Positions 9,979 to 22,897 of a DNA stretch of 64,000 nt are shown one piece after another. The stretch is from Cinnamomum chago. Lineage: Eukaryota > Streptophyta > Magnoliopsida > Laurales > Lauraceae. How positions within the stretch are numbered: position 1 is the first letter of the stretch; the number at the start of each line of letters is the position of its first letter. Both the position numbers and the translations under genes were made by a program. Where the stretch lies: positions 38,621,501-38,685,500 of the forward strand of contig CP142460.1 in assembly GCA_038049695.1 (NCBI GenBank), given 5' to 3'. A model generated the notes under the pieces. That model saw only the letters and a list, made by a program, of their open reading frames with translations. It was not told the origin of the DNA and did not search any database.

Positions 9979-10732
9979 TATGTGATGCTTTAAACTTGAA
10001 GACCTAGGAATTGATCATTCGGCATGTGTGTGATTCTAACGCACCAAGACCAATCAACTTTAAATATGAGGGTGATGCATAGCATAATTTGCAAGAATAA
10101 TAGATACCATATTGTTCTTTTAGATTTTTTTTTTCTTAATAATATTTAAAAAATCTAATTTTATTATATTTTTACTTTTAGGCCTGAATAGAGTACGGAC
10201 TTTTATTGCTAGTTATTACTATAAATGAGATCAGCACCCATGACTATAGAGAAGTATATAACAACCCTTTCATAGAAGACTGAGAAATAAAATCCAAGAT
10301 ATTTAAATCATTGGCCTCACAGAAAGATCGGCCTAGTTTCAAACAAATGTTTGATTGGACAATCTTAGCTTCTGATATATTTATTTATGATCCTTAAACC
10401 TGTCTAGTGATGGTTAACAATCAGATAGTACCTGTCCATTTCCGAAACCTATTGCTCCCAACAACAGTGGGGCCCACAACGTGAATGGTTGGAACCTTGG
10501 ATAGACATGCATGTGTGCCAAACTACTGTTTTATTTGGTAAAAGAGCTGAGCTACTTGTTGTGAAGCAGTAAAAGAATGAAAAAAATAAAGTTCATGAGG
10601 TGGCCTACCGATCCATGGTCCCAATCATGCCAAAGAAGAATGGAGATTGTCGTATATTTATAATCTAGGCATTGATTATAGGATTCAAGTAGGTTAAGCG
10701 TTTGGATCTTCAAAAGATCAAAAGGCTCGGGG

Positions 10733-11199
10733 TTGTTTGGATGAGTGGTGAGTTAAATTGAGGTGAGGTGAACCATCAAGTAAAAAAAATATAAAATACA
10801 AGAGTTATGATGGTCTATTGTTTGTAGTGGCTTGATAGGAAATCTTTTTGACTTTTTATAAAAAAGGAAGGGTTTTTTTTTTTGTCATTTAATGGAGAAA
10901 AGATGTTGCTTTCTTACCTTTCTTTAAAGGAGGGAATTTTGAATTTGTAAACTTTTAGTTTAACCCGTTCTTTTCTTGTCTGGATAATGGAGGCTTTACC
11001 TCACCTCAATTCAATTCACCACTCATTGAAACACGCCTGTTGTACAAAAAAAAAAATCCTCTTTTTACACAAAAAGGTTAAAAAGACTCCCTATCAAGCC
11101 ACTAAAAATAAAGACCATCATAATTCTCTTATATTTTATTCACTTATTTTGATACTTCACCTCACTTTACTTCAATATACCATCTATCCAAACAAGACG
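10733..11199. mobile_element. Foldback-type element (left copy)
   Basis: Two arms of about 140-150 bp are inverted copies of each other (about 10733-10880 and 11060-11199). Both ends begin with GTTTGGATG-like sequence and carry GAGGTGAGGTGAA words. The middle has another inverted pair (GAGGTGAGGT near 10757 and ACCTCACCTCAATTC near 10998). It has no ORF. A copy lies at the mirror position in the right arm (57249-57726), and arm homology ends at its inner edge. Confidence 0.75.
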
Positions 11200-13048
11200 T
11201 TTAAGTTGTCAAAGTGTATAAAAATTCATAAAATACCAAAAAGTTGTTGATTTCGCTAAAAGAACGGATACTACCTCCCCTGTCCGATTTTATCTCTCCG
11301 AGGTAGTATCTTTACGGTAATATAGTAGTCAATGATTTTTGTGTAGAAACCTACTCCATAGGTCTCACAATCATGATCTAAACCGTCAATTTTGTTAAGA
11401 AGATCCAACACGACTATGTGGGAAAATTTGAGCCATTGATTCCTCATATATTGTGAGATAGTAATAAGAAATTCCATACATTTAGATCATCATTTCTAAC
11501 TTTTGTGGGTCCCTTTTGCAAAATTCAAACCACTCAGCCTCCTTAGAAGGCCTAAAACGGCTAATGGGCCAAATTTAGCAGCCTAATTCATTACAAATTG
11601 TGAAAAAATGGCAAAAAGCTCCATGGCCGTTAAACATCCTCTCTGAGAAAAAAATATTCAGATGCGGATGGTGATTCATGTCATAGTCGGTAATAAGTGA
11701 CAGAGGCGGTAATAATAAGGTGCCAGCTTTTGTAGTGGAAACCTACCTTACGAGTCTCATATTTAAGACCCGAACTTTCGATCTTGTTAATGAAATCCAA
11801 AACAACAATGCCCTTAATTTCCAACCATATGATTCTTCATAGATTTTGAGATATTTTTTTTTAAAAGTCTATACTCAAAAAAATTCTTTCTTATTTTTCT
11901 AGGTCCCATTTGCAAGATCCAAACCGCCCATCAATTCTAGACGGCTAAAGTCAGCTAGGCACTCAAGTTTTAGGGCTTGATCATATAGCCTCAATAGATT
12001 TGCTTCAAAGGAGAGTTCCACTCCTTTCGAATCAGGTGAGATGTGCGTGAGAGCCAAGAGGTCGCAACCATTTCGTTTTCCACCACGCAGTCTACCCTCG
12101 TACTGATCATGTGTCCTCTTCAAAGCCTTACATCTGCTGTCTACGGATTCAACGGTCAGGATGTTCTCACATCTGAGATTACCTCGAATCTTCTCTCGAC
12201 GGCTGAATTCTAGAAACTAACAACGGGCATCGAACAAAAAGGTAGGCCCCCGCATACAGTTTATGTCGGAGTCAGATCAATTCTCCCAAAAATAGGAGAT
12301 GCTAATATCATAAAAGGACAAATGGATAATAGAAATCGTACTAATCAAGATTGGCCAAATCCCACGTCTTTTCGGGAGCACTTCACATGATGCTTCTGGC
12401 CCTCTAGCTGAATGAGAGAACCCACCTTTCAAATCCTAGCCGTTTAAAGCAAGAACAATACTCCACACTACGTTCGGTTATGCGCTTGTTTGTTTGCTTT
12501 GAATTGTAATGATAGAGATTTTAAGAAATGTATTCATAGAAGTGGCAAAATTCTTCCTCCTAAAATAAAGTGGCTAAAATCCAGAAAAAACTACAATGGA
12601 GATTCATAAATGGTCATTTAATAATTATTTATTTTAATGAAAATAAATTAAGAGAAGATAGAAATGGAATACCTGCCCATCAATTTAGTAAATTAAGTCG
12701 CAAAAAATTCTAGGTCCCTTCTTCATCTTCGATTTATATCATTCACCCCTCATCACTTCAGTCATCCTTTGTTTGGAGCCCATTTTATCATGTTCTTAAC
12801 AATTGAAAGCCATGGAAAAAACAGAAAAAGAAAAGTCCTTAAAATAAAAGTAGATCAATTATGGATATTATATTCTTAGGAATTCAAAGGAATGCAGAAT
12901 CTAAGGAAGAAAAAGTGGAGGTAATAAGGAATGATATAAGCTGAGATGTGGATAAGACTCTTATTTTCTTAAGATTTGATTTGTTAGGTTAATAGTTGGG
13001 TAATTATTATTATATTATTATCAGTATCATTTACATATATATATATAT
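11200..13048. other. Non-coding spacer with a diverged direct repeat
   Basis: No gene seen. Segments at about 11342-11560 and 11729-11945 share a run of words (AAACCTAC, TTGTTAA, GATCCAAA, AGGTCCC) in the same order about 387 bp apart, which suggests an old direct duplication. A short inverted pair GATACTACCTC/GAGGTAGTATC lies at about 11268-11310. The rest is AT-rich and ends in a (TA)n run near 13035. Confidence 0.4.
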
Positions 13049-13339
13049 AGAAAATCCTCTCCTCAACTCGAGCATATGGAGGAATCGCATTTGCCCGCAT
13101 GTGTGGGCCAAAGTCATCCGGTTGGGACACACTCATACACCCTATTAATTTCACCAACCGTGCTCCTTGGATTGACCTGGGGACCGGACCAGGATTCGGT
13201 CCCCAGGGTCGGTCCAAGGAGACTTTTTCTAATTTCACATGAACTCCGGGTTTGGATAGATTCGAATGGACTGAACCATTGGATCGATTGCACACCCTCA
13301 CTCAAATAGAATGAACAGGTGGGTCATCCATAATAAGGT

Positions 13340-16300
13340 TGTCGCGACCCCGGATCGGGCTGCCGAGGTCCTAATCCGGGATCGGGACATTAATGATGAT
13401 GATGGTGGTGTGTGGTGAGTGAATGGTTAATATGTAGAGTGTGTCAGCAAGGTGCACACACTTATTTACTTTCCCACAGGTGTCCGCGGTGAGGATATCA
13501 CAACCATATAAGAACATTTCTATTAAGTGCGGAAGCGTGTAGTAAATCAAATATTCAATCCATCTCTAATCACAAAGATGATAACACAAGTATAGTACTG
13601 TATCAGAATGAACAATGATCATTAGCATGTTACCCAAAAGTAAGGTTCAAGTTTAAACAAAAGATTATTTAGTTATATTTCCCAAAATTAGAGGCCCACA
13701 AGACCAATATTAACAAAATACCAATCCCCAAAAGAATGGTTAAAAGTTCTCCCAAAATGTTATCTCTCTCTAGCAATCTAATGTGTACATGACATCATCA
13801 GCACGTCACTCAACTAACTGTTGCGGTTCTCCGACAGCCTCCTCGAGCTCCTCCTCGGGATAACCAACAACGGAACCTGAGTACCAAAGAGTGGGTCAAA
13901 CACGACGGTTTGACAAATGGTAAAATACAATGACAATATGATAATAAATGAATTTACCTTCAAAAGCATTTAAACCTGTTTAAATAACAATTTCTATAAA
14001 CGAGATAAAACATTTATTCAAATACGAGTGTGCATTATAAAACATGTAAGGTAACCAAGGAAACGGGAAACAAGCAAGATGGCAACCACACGAAGTTAAG
14101 TCCTCTGTCACTAAAGTGACAGAGCAATAATTAGGCACTGATCTCAGTCACTTGAGGTGAGGAGAAACAGTGGATCTCATAAATACATATACATATACTA
14201 TACATGACCACGGTAGCGAGCCTGGCATCGGGAACCACAGTAGCAATCTGCGGCATCGGGACAAGACCACGGTAATAACCAGGTAGCGGGATCCAAACTG
14301 CAGCTGGCGGGACAAGAGGGGGATCTCCAAGTCAGTAGATCATACTGACAAGGTTATCCAAGCTTAGTGGTGCCGACTAATATGTCAAATAACAAATCGA
14401 GACATGTGCAAATAAATTAAGTACAAATAAATAAACGGGCAGGATGGGGGTGCTCAAGGGCACACTGTCATTTCATGTCGTGCAATGCACTTCAAGACAA
14501 GTAACTATTATAAGTGTAATTCAATGTTTTCGGGAAAACAAGGCATGTAGTATAAATCTCGGGATCAATAAAGTACAATAAACAATTGAAATCTCGGGTA
14601 AAGTATCGGGTTCAAGATTTATTTGAAGTGAATAGGGATCCCGTATGTCAATATATATGAAACTTGGTACTCCTTGAGTTTGGGGACACTTTGGGGTCCT
14701 TATACACTTTGAATTTTCAAAACCTAGAATGACATCTTTGTGATATGGTTTCTTTTTAGGATGACCTCATATAATGCCTAGTGAATCTCCTTTGACCGAC
14801 AAAGCTCAGCGCTCGAGCGAACCGGAGAGTTCGCTCGAGCGAGGAGCTCTCCGGAATGGTTGTCTGGGTAATTTCGGTTACCTTGCGTTCGGACGGCGGT
14901 TAGCCGCCGTTGCATTCCGCGGTTAGCCGCTGTCTTACCGCGGTTGGCCTGACAGAAAGACAGGTTACTGGAATTGTAACCGAAATGGTTCGGTTGGCTG
15001 TCGGTTAGCCGCCAATATGTCCGGCGATTAGCCTATAGCTGACCGTGAGGCTGACCGTATTTTCTGGAGAAAATGTTGCTCTCTGGAAAAGCAACCGAAT
15101 GGGTCGGTTGGCTGGCGGTTAGCCGCCGATGGGTCCGGCGGTTAGCCGCTTGCTAACCGTGCTTTCAGGTGGAAAATGGTACTCTCTGGAAAAGTAACCG
15201 CGACTGTTCGGCTAGCTGGTGGTTAGCCGCCAGTCACCAGACGGCTAGCCGCCAGGTGACCGCTGGCTGACCGCAAGGTGCGGGAAACACCCACTGTGTT
15301 CAGATTTGAGTCCATTTTCCTCCTCAAAACCACTCTCCTCACTTCCACTTAATCATTGCCATAAAACTGAGCCAAAAGCTCCTCCAATGCAACTATCTAC
15401 ATTTCTCCACAACTCCAATATGGGTTCATTCCATCACCTCCTCCATTAACCTCAAATCCAATACAAATAAAGAAAGAGGGAAACCATTTCACAATAGAGT
15501 ACATTTGGTACAAACAAGAAGAAAATAAATGCCATTCACCAATACACTTATAAGACATAAATGCACTACCCAACTCTAACATGAACATTTATTTCAAACC
15601 AATGCAATAAATAGGCATGAGTGGAAAACACCAAAATCATTGAAAGCTTATAAAAATCAAATCATTCACTTGCCTTGGGTCTTCTAATCAATGAAATCAA
15701 GTTCTAAAACTCTTCCAAACCAAAGATCCAAGCTATGAACAAAATCCCCAAAAACAAACCCTAAAATGGTCAAACAATGAAATAGAAAGGGAAACCTTAC
15801 AATAATGAAGATGAAGCTTCTCTAGAGCTAGAATAATACAAATCTAGGAGAAGGAAAGGATTACTCACTTGTAAGGTCCTCTAATGGCAAGAGTAAGCTC
15901 AATGAAGATCTTGGAATGGAGGGTTTTCTTCACAAATGGTATCAATAGAGAGCTATGGTGATGAGGAAGAGAACGGTAACCTCCATTTTGATGTTGGTGC
16001 AAGATTAGTAGGAGGTTGAGATGGAGAGAGCAAGAAGGAGAAGAAAAGTTACTAAACAAACCCTAGACTCTCTTTTGTGCTGGAAAAAGGAAAAATGAGG
16101 AAGATGGATCTCCTTATATAAGCAATGGAAATGGGTCCCACTACTTAAGACATTCAAGGGCTGAAATCTTGACTTTCGGGGCTTCTAATGGATTCAACGA
16201 AGAAGGAAGAAATGATCGCCGAAATATCTAGTTTCCAAAAAGTATATGTTTCTCGGGTTTCGGGAATATCAAGTTTTGGGTACAGATTTAGTGTACAATG

Positions 16301-16621
16301 ACTGTTTTGCCCTCAAGGCTATGAAATCAGGTTTCGGGGTCTCGAATGGGGATGTGATCAACATGAAAGTTGTAGGGGTTAACAATACAAATAAAATGGG
16401 ATTAAAACAATGAATGAAAAATCTCCGATAAATCCTCAAGCGCATGCAAAGTCATAACAAGGAACCCCCAAAGGGCCCCATAATCACAAGGCAATCAAAA
16501 TTCCCCAAAACTATATCAAAAACTATTCCAAACCCAACTTAGCCAAAATCACTAATCAAGCTTAGAACTAACACACGACTTAATTAACACTAATCGGGTT
16601 CACTCGGGTCGGGGTCTTACA
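13340..16621 (-). mobile_element. Solo LTR S1, Tekay/Del-type gypsy, minus strand
   Basis: The plus strand runs TGTCGCGACCCCGG to GGGGTCTTACA, flanked by AAGGT on both sides (13335-13339 and 16622-16626). On the minus strand this is TGTAAGACCCC ... GGGTCGCGACA, the same termini as the E1 LTRs. It is 3282 bp, matching E1's 3245 bp. It carries TCGCTCGAGCGA palindromes (14809-14846) and a family-specific GGTTAGCCGCC repeat block. There is no internal region, so it is a true solo LTR. The ORFs inside are incidental. Confidence 0.9.
14809..15290. repeat. Palindromes and GGTTAGCCGCC repeats in S1
   Basis: Two GCTCGAGCGA-type palindromes are followed by a GC-rich block in which GCGGTTAGCCGCC and variants recur about ten times. 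The block has a higher-order unit of about 110 bp starting with TCTCTGGAAAAG (near 15072 and 15184). The block occupies the LTR position that holds CTCGAG palindrome arrays in related LTRs. Confidence 0.7.
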
Positions 16622-16765
16622 AAGGTTAGGATGATCTGACTGGTATGATTATTTGTCCATAGGAGGGGCACACATGGATCTTCAAATCCCCTAACCCAAT
16701 ACCCATGTGGGCCCTACAAGCTTGAGCAGGCAAATTCCTCCGTCAACTCGAGCTAAAGAGAGGAG

Positions 16766-18236
16766 GGCCCCCCTTACTTGATAGAATCGAATAGAAACCA
16801 AGATTTCTAGATATTGCGTACAAATCACTGTGGAAATAACTTTGAACTAATATGATTAAATCATACCTGCGAGATCTCTTTGATTTGATCTCGGTCTTAC
16901 AGCAACCCGAAAACCTCAAGATTTTCTACTGTATTCCTATATGCTCGAACTTGCACCAGGGAGTGGGCCTCTTCAACAAATTCTCCTATGCTCTCCAAAA
17001 CCGAGATTTCTCTCTTACTTTTCTTGTTGTTAACTTAGAGAGCAATAATGCATATTTATAGGCTACAATAAGGACCTTAAGAAGGAAATAAGGATATGCA
17101 CCTTATGGAAACAGGAAACCCTAATTCGACCCAAATTAGAAACCTAGTTCTATAAATAATAATTCAGTCCACTAAAGAATTATAATTGTACTCCTGTCCT
17201 TATTCTCAAAATAATATTTCGAGGTTCTTGTTATTAAATGCTTATCAATCTCCCCACGTTAAGATTTTAGATATCCATCGATTAAATAATTGCTGACATC
17301 TATATTTAATCGATATCTTTATAATTCCTTAAGACCTTACACTTAACTTATTTGATATGTCGGACACAAACTCCACTTGCAAGGTTTGACATAATAAAAA
17401 ATTAAAAGCTTCATCAAGGGGATATCATCATTCTCTATTACGGGACGTGGATTCTGTCAATAAACTAATATCCACCATACACGTAGTGTAGTCATTCAAT
17501 TCACTGAGATGATTGACCCATAAAAGATCTCACTCTTTCGTAAATCAAAATGTTAAACACTAAATGTATGTGTTTATTATTTCTGTCGGAATTAAGAGTA
17601 CAAACACTCATAATAACATTTGAGTGTTCATCATCTTATATAGTCAGTATAAAGACAATAAACCCAAAAGCGCAGTCCTGTTCAATACACACATAGTATA
17701 CTAGCATAATTAGTCGAAACTATACCGTTTCCTGGAGTCAAGACAAGCCTACTGCAACATCATGCTACAATCGTATCGATGGTGTGTCCAAATCTGTCTA
17801 AATTGTGAACAACAATTTATATTCTATAAGAACCGACAAATAAGTCTTCCATGTATAAGTAAAACTCTACACACCAACTTGTCTACTTTATAAAATAAAA
17901 GACAATCACATGCATAATAATGCAACCATTTGCCCATAAAAAATCTCAGTTAGATGAGAAGACAAAATATACTAAAAAATGAATCAGTCAAAAACAAATA
18001 CATAAAGTATGTTTTTAGTATAAATTTCCAATATTACTATCATAGTAGTGTGAGAGTTACTATCATAAAATAATAAAACTGACCCTCTATCCAATTGCTT
18101 ACTCCATTTAGATCTATCAAAACCCAGTGGGATCTGTGTAAATAAGAGAAGTGGGTTTAAATAGTCCTCTTGGATAGACGGGTTGGTTGCCCCACAAGGT
18201 GGCTTATACCGTAAAACTGCAAGGAAAGCTTGTAGG
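16766..18236 (-). other. LTR-like AT-rich region of unknown family
   Basis: No ORF. The minus strand has a TATA-type TATAAATATGCATTATTG (about 17043-17060) followed by CT-rich leader-like sequence. I read this as part of a degenerate LTR element in minus orientation, perhaps copia, but I find no partner LTR, primer site or TSD. 17240-18236 is AT-rich and featureless to my eye. It ends at the GTAGG target duplication of E1. Confidence 0.3.
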
Positions 18237-18759
18237 TGTAAGACACTGACCCGAGTGACTTCAATTAACGTTAATTAGGTCATGTGTTAACTTTAAGCAT
18301 GATTAGTGGATTTTGGTAAGTTGGGAATATAATAGCTTTTGATATAGCTTTGTGGAGTTTTGAGTGCCTTTGTAATTAGTAGGACCCTCTGGAGGTTCTT
18401 TTTGTGACTTTAAGTGTACTTGAGGGGTTACTCGAAGTTCCAATAATTCGTATTTCAATCCTCTTAGACTCATCTCGTTAATCTCTACAACTTTGGTGGT
18501 GATCTCATCCCCGTTCGAAACCCCGAAACCCGACTTTCCCAACATCGAGGGTAAAATAGTCTTTTTACACCAAATATGGACACAAAATTCGATATTCCTA
18601 AAACCCTTGAAATATATACTTTTTAAAAACTCAATATTTCGGCGATCGTTTTTCCCTTCTTCTTCAAACTCATCCAAGGTCCCAAAGCCATGATTTCAGC
18701 CCAATGAGAATTATTAGAAGTGGAGCCCATCTCACTTGTTATATAAGGAGAACCATTCC
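18237..18759 (+). mobile_element. E1 5' LTR, first part
   Basis: It matches 53312-53839 of the 3' LTR base for base over most of its length, starting TGTAAGACACTGACCCG. It stops at ATTCC (18755-18759), where E2 begins. The LTR resumes after E2 with CTTCC at 45133. The two 5-bp copies (ATTCC/CTTCC) are E2's TSD, and the intact 3' LTR has CTTCC uninterrupted. Confidence 0.9.
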
Positions 18760-19617
18760 TATCGCGACCCTGGACCGGGTTAGCGACCTAATCCGGGATC
18801 GGGACTAAGTAAGTAATGAGGTGTGAGGAAGTGTGGTGAGATGTGCACATTTATTTAATTTCTCACGGGTGTCCGCGGTGAGGATATTACAACAACATAA
18901 TATATTTTTGTTTAAGTGCGGAAGCGTGTAGCAAATCAAATCATAATTCATTTCAAAATCACATGATTGATAACATATTTATATAACTTAATTTCAGAGT
19001 GAGCAATGATCATTATAACATTTTTCCAAAAGTAAAGTTAAATGTTTATACAAAAGATCAGTTAATTAATCACTCCCCAAAAATAAAGGCTAGTACAACC
19101 AAAAGAATGTGTTAATTATAATCCCCAAAAAGTGTTTCGTATCTCATAGTCCAACATGATGTCTACATGACATCATCAACTTGCCATTCGCCTAAACGTT
19201 GCAGCTCTCCGGCCGCCTCCTCCGGCTCCTCCTTAAGGAATGGGACATCTAGACCTGAGTACCAAAAGTAATGGGTCAGACACGACGGTCTGGCAGGTGG
19301 GTGAAAAGATATAGCAATATGACAATAATTAAATGTACCTTGGAAAACATTGAAACCTGCTAAAACAATAATCTCTATGAAAAAGAATGCATTATCAGTT
19401 AGAAAACATATATGCAATATAAAACATGAAGGGTACCAAGGAAATAGGAAACTGGTAAGATGGCAACCACACAGAGCTAAATCCTCCATCACTAATGTGA
19501 TGAGAGCATGCTAGAGGCGTTGGTCTCGGACACTCGAGGTGACGAGAACCAACTAAATATATATATATATACAAGTAGCTAGACAAGACCACGGCCGCAG
19601 AACCGGGTAACGGGACA

Positions 19618-22422
19618 TGTTAGACCCCGACCCAGACCAATCCGATTAGTGTGTGATTAGTATGTGTTTAGTCCTAAGTGGGTTTAGTTATTGTTGGGTT
19701 AGAAGTGATTAGTTTTAGTCTTGGATATAGCTTTGGTAATTTTGAGAACGTTTAATATTAGTTAGACACACTCAGGATGGCCTGAGTGCACGTGTGAGCT
19801 TGGGAAGATCGTATCGATTTCCGTGTGATCGTGATTTTGATTTCATTTGATTGATATTTCGACGTGTTACAACTTTCGTATTAAGCCCATTCATGTTTGA
19901 AGCCCAAAAATCCAAGTTTTGGCCCAAAGAGGGTAAAATTGTCTTTCTTGCACAAATCTGGACACAATTTTCGAGACTTCAAAACTATGTCAAAAATATA
20001 CTTTTTGGAAACTAGATATTTCGACGATCGTTTTATCCTTCTTCGTCGAAGTCATCCGAGGCCCACAAGGTCATGTTTTAGCCATTTCAAGTTCAAGCCC
20101 AATGGGCCCATGAGTCATCACTTAAGTCTCATTTCTTCCTCTCTTCCATTCATTCCCCCAAATCTCTGCAATTTCTGAAGCTAGGGCAAGGAAAACCCCT
20201 TTTTCCCTTTCTCTTCATTTCCTCTTGCATGATCTAGTTAGAGAGCTCCAAATAAAGTTTCAAGTTCATCATCTTCTTCATCTCCTTGCAAGCTCTCCAT
20301 TGATACAATTTTCTTAAGGTTTCAAGTTTGGAAAGCTCTCCATTCTCTTCCATCTCTCTTGTTTGACCTTCTCTAGGTAAGAGCTTCAAGCCATGGTTTC
20401 CATAAAGTCTTTTTAACTCCTTAAGATTGTGTTTTTCAAGTGTTCAAACCCTTTTTGTTAAAATGGGTTCTTTGCTCCATTTTGAGTGAGTTTTGTGTGT
20501 TTTCTTGAGTTTTGTAGTTCTTGATTTGCTTGGGAGAAGTACTTGAGGAGGAGTGTTTAGCTTTGGTCAAGGCAAGTGATCTTTATAGGCTTCATGTGCA
20601 TTGTATTTTGATTCTATTTCGTTTTAGGAATTGTGCATGTGATTTGTCTACAAGTTTATGATTTTATCTTACTTGATTTGGATGTGTGGATGATGATAAA
20701 TAAACCCTTGGTGAGCATGAAGGCTCAAGGGATGATATGTGGTTGGTGGATGAGAAGAAGGAGGAGAATGTAGTGAAAAATGTGCAAGGAAAGGGGATTT
20801 CCGCACTCAGCGAGCTCAGGCAGCAGCCTGTTCGCTCGAGCGACCCTGGGTTCGCTCGAGCGAACATGCCACTGTCTCCTACGGAGCGAGGCAGTGAGTC
20901 GTTCGTTCGAACGCATTTTATTATTCGCTCGAGCCAACATTCGCTCGAGCGAACTGTCTACGCTTTGTAAGGTCCGCTCGAGCGAAGTGTCTCGCTCGAG
21001 CGAAGTGTCATCAACGTGACAGGTTCGCTCGAGCGAACCTGCCAGACTCAGGAAGATGATTTCTCTCCATTTTGTGTATTCCTTGAGGGCTGAAAACTAG
21101 ACTATGTTAAGGGTTTTAACTTGACATTGTGTAAATGGAACTTCGAAATGAAACCCAACTTCGGGGACACCAATTCTTGTATATTCTGACATTTGGAGTT
21201 TCAATTACACAAAGGTCAATTTGTAGCCTTAGCACATGCTTGTTAGATTTCGTATTTGAATTTCCGTCTTGGTACTATAAGTACAAACGTGCACTTGTTT
21301 TGTATTTCAAGTATAAGTTTGTTTTGAAGTTTTGTTTCAAGAAAAAGGGGATCACTTCCTAAGCGTGTTATGCATAATTATTATGCCTTTTGCTAGTCGT
21401 GCTCGTCGTGTTTTGATAAGTGATTTCCCCCTTTTTATCTCGACGTGCTTTGATCGTGTTTCACGTGTTTTGTGCATTCATGAATTAAGTAAACACCACT
21501 GAGCTTAGACTGCCCTTTCGGTTTGATCCACTGTCTGGGGGTCTTTAAACATGTGGACTGTCTGCAGACTGGTCGTGTATTTATTACACATCGTGCGTGT
21601 CCGGTTCCGCGGCCGGAATTCCCGTCTTTGTGGGAAATCGTGTCGTGCTTATATTATGTATATCGTGCTTGTCGTGCGTGCTTGCTCTTTTCATTATATA
21701 AATGATAGAGAAAGGATGGGCTCTTTGTGGATGATAATTATTCATGATATATTATGTACTCATGCTAGATTATTTTGTATCTCAGCTTTGCTCGTATTCT
21801 TGAAAATGTATCTCAACTGTGATAGTACTTCATACCAAAGATTTGCTCACATGTTTTCTCTAAATGTTATTGTTCATGTTCATGCCTAAATTGGTTACCT
21901 GCCAAACCGTCGTGTTTGACCCTTGTTTATTGGTGCCCAGGTGCAGGAGACGTTGCCTTTGAGGAGGAGCGTCAGGAGGAGGCTTGTGAGCCAACTCCCG
22001 TGAGAGAGTGGCAGCCCGACGATGTCATTTAGATGTCGGTCTGGTTCTCGAGTTTCGTCACCCTTAGTCTTGGGGTTCCTTTTGACTATTTTGATATTGT
22101 ATTGACCTTTATTGGTCTCTTATGGGTTGTACTAAACTTAACTTGTTTTTGTATTAGTTCTATAACTTGAATATTAATGGGAATGCTTGTTAGCTTCTTT
22201 CTATGATACCATGCCTTGTGATCATTTGTTATGGCACCCAAATGTTTTGTTGGGCTCATCTTGATGAGTTTTGCTACACGCTTCCGCATACTTGTACGTG
22301 TGAGCCAGATTCCGCGTGTCTTTGGGAATCCTCACCGCGGGAACCTGTGGGAAAGCAATTAACAACACCGAATGCAATGCAACACTCGTCGCGGGCCCGG
22401 GATCCGTTCCGGGGTCGCGACA
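19618..22422 (+). mobile_element. Solo LTR S3, plus strand
   Basis: It runs TGTTAGACCCCGACCC to GGGGTCGCGACA and is flanked by GGACA (19613-19617 and 22423-22427). At 2805 bp it is shorter than S1 and E1 and clearly a sister family with the same ends. It carries the densest palindrome array of the window (20830-21039). It is inserted in E2, so it is younger than E2's insertion. There is no internal region. Confidence 0.9.
20830..21039. repeat. CTCGAG-centred palindrome array in S3
   Basis: About eight copies of TCGCTCGAGCGA, two of them as the full 16-bp GTTCGCTCGAGCGAAC, lie within 210 bp. They alternate with short AT-richer stretches. The short ORFs here with RSSEL/SLERT-like repeats are read-through of the palindromes and not proteins. 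Confidence 0.85.
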
Positions 22423-22662
22423 GGACAGGCAGGATCCAGACTGCAACTAGCAGGAGCAAGATGGGGTGGATCAAGCCGACAAGGTTGTCCAAGGTTAGTG
22501 GTCCCGACTTATAGGTTACAAGCAAGAAATCTAAACATATACATATATATACAGGAAGGTGTGTAACACTTAGCAGGCGAGACATGGTGCACATAGGCAC
22601 ATAAATCACATTCATGTCTGATCATGCATATACAGGCTTGCAGGACACTCAAAGCACATATT

Positions 22663-22897
22663 TCAGTGGTTTTAAAGTAAAACTGGTGTCAACATGTGAA
22701 AACAGGAAGTTGCACTAGTAGTCAGTGGTTTTAAAGTAAAACTGTTGTCAACACGTGAAAACAAAAAGTTACATTAGTAATCAGTGGTTTAAAGTAAATC
22801 TGGTGTCAACACGTGAAAACAGAAAGTTACATTAGTAATCAGTGGTTTTAAAGTAAAATTGGTGTCAACACGTGAAAATAGAAAATTACATTAGTAA
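22663..22897. repeat. 59-bp tandem repeat, four copies, in E2
   Basis: Copies start at 22663, 22722, 22781 and 22839 with TCAGTGGTTTTAAAG and end near ATTAGTAA. They are about 90% alike. A fifth copy is cut off after TCAGT at 22898. Confidence 0.9.

Larger units (their letters stand above)
8153..10212 (+). mobile_element. Non-autonomous Helitron H2 with captured gene fragment (left copy)
   Basis: It starts TCTATATTAAAGC at 8153, directly abutting the CTAG end of H1, and ends CTAG at 10209-10212 followed by T. The terminal stem is decayed here; the right-arm copy has a better one. Inside are an eL36 gene fragment (8331-8628 plus downstream sequence) and a 539-bp solo LTR. Without the LTR and its TSD, H2 is about 1.5 kb. 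No helicase is encoded, so it would have moved with another element's transposase. Confidence 0.75.
5632..11199 (+). repeat. Left arm of a large inverted duplication
   Basis: This segment reappears in reverse complement at 57249-62142 with the same order of parts: flank, Au-like SINE, Helitron H2 with its eL36 fragment, downstream flank, foldback element. Non-coding sequence at 10215-10660 and its partner at 57850-58235 looks about 90% identical by eye. Private to this arm are Helitron H1 (about 6590-8152) and a solo LTR (9440-9978). Removing both leaves about 3.46 kb. Homology stops near 5632 on the outside and at the foldback element's end on the inside. Confidence 0.85.
13049..16765. mobile_element. 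Small TIR element split by solo LTR S1
   Basis: The left end (TCCTCTCC ... CAACTCGAGC ... GGAGGAAT ... GTGGGCC) and the right end (GGGCCC ... GCAAATTCCTCC ... CAACTCGAGC ... GAGAGGAGG) are inverted copies of about 60-70 bp with mismatches. Without S1 and one TSD copy the element is about 430 bp. The family is not recognised and its own TSD is unclear, so both outer edges are approximate. Confidence 0.5.

Noticed and set aside
16766..18236. Endogenous pararetrovirus or intact copia element
   Set aside because: No coat, movement or polymerase motif and no second LTR were found; only a TATA-like leader is visible.
20664..21019. Five overlapping ORFs with RSSEL/SLERT repeats on both strands
   Set aside because: They are read-through of the CTCGAG palindrome array, which is stop-poor in several frames. 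No start context or conservation argues for a protein.
22663..22897. Regular 59-bp repeats that could look like a CRISPR array
   Set aside because: Whole units repeat without unique spacers, and this is plant nuclear DNA inside an LTR.
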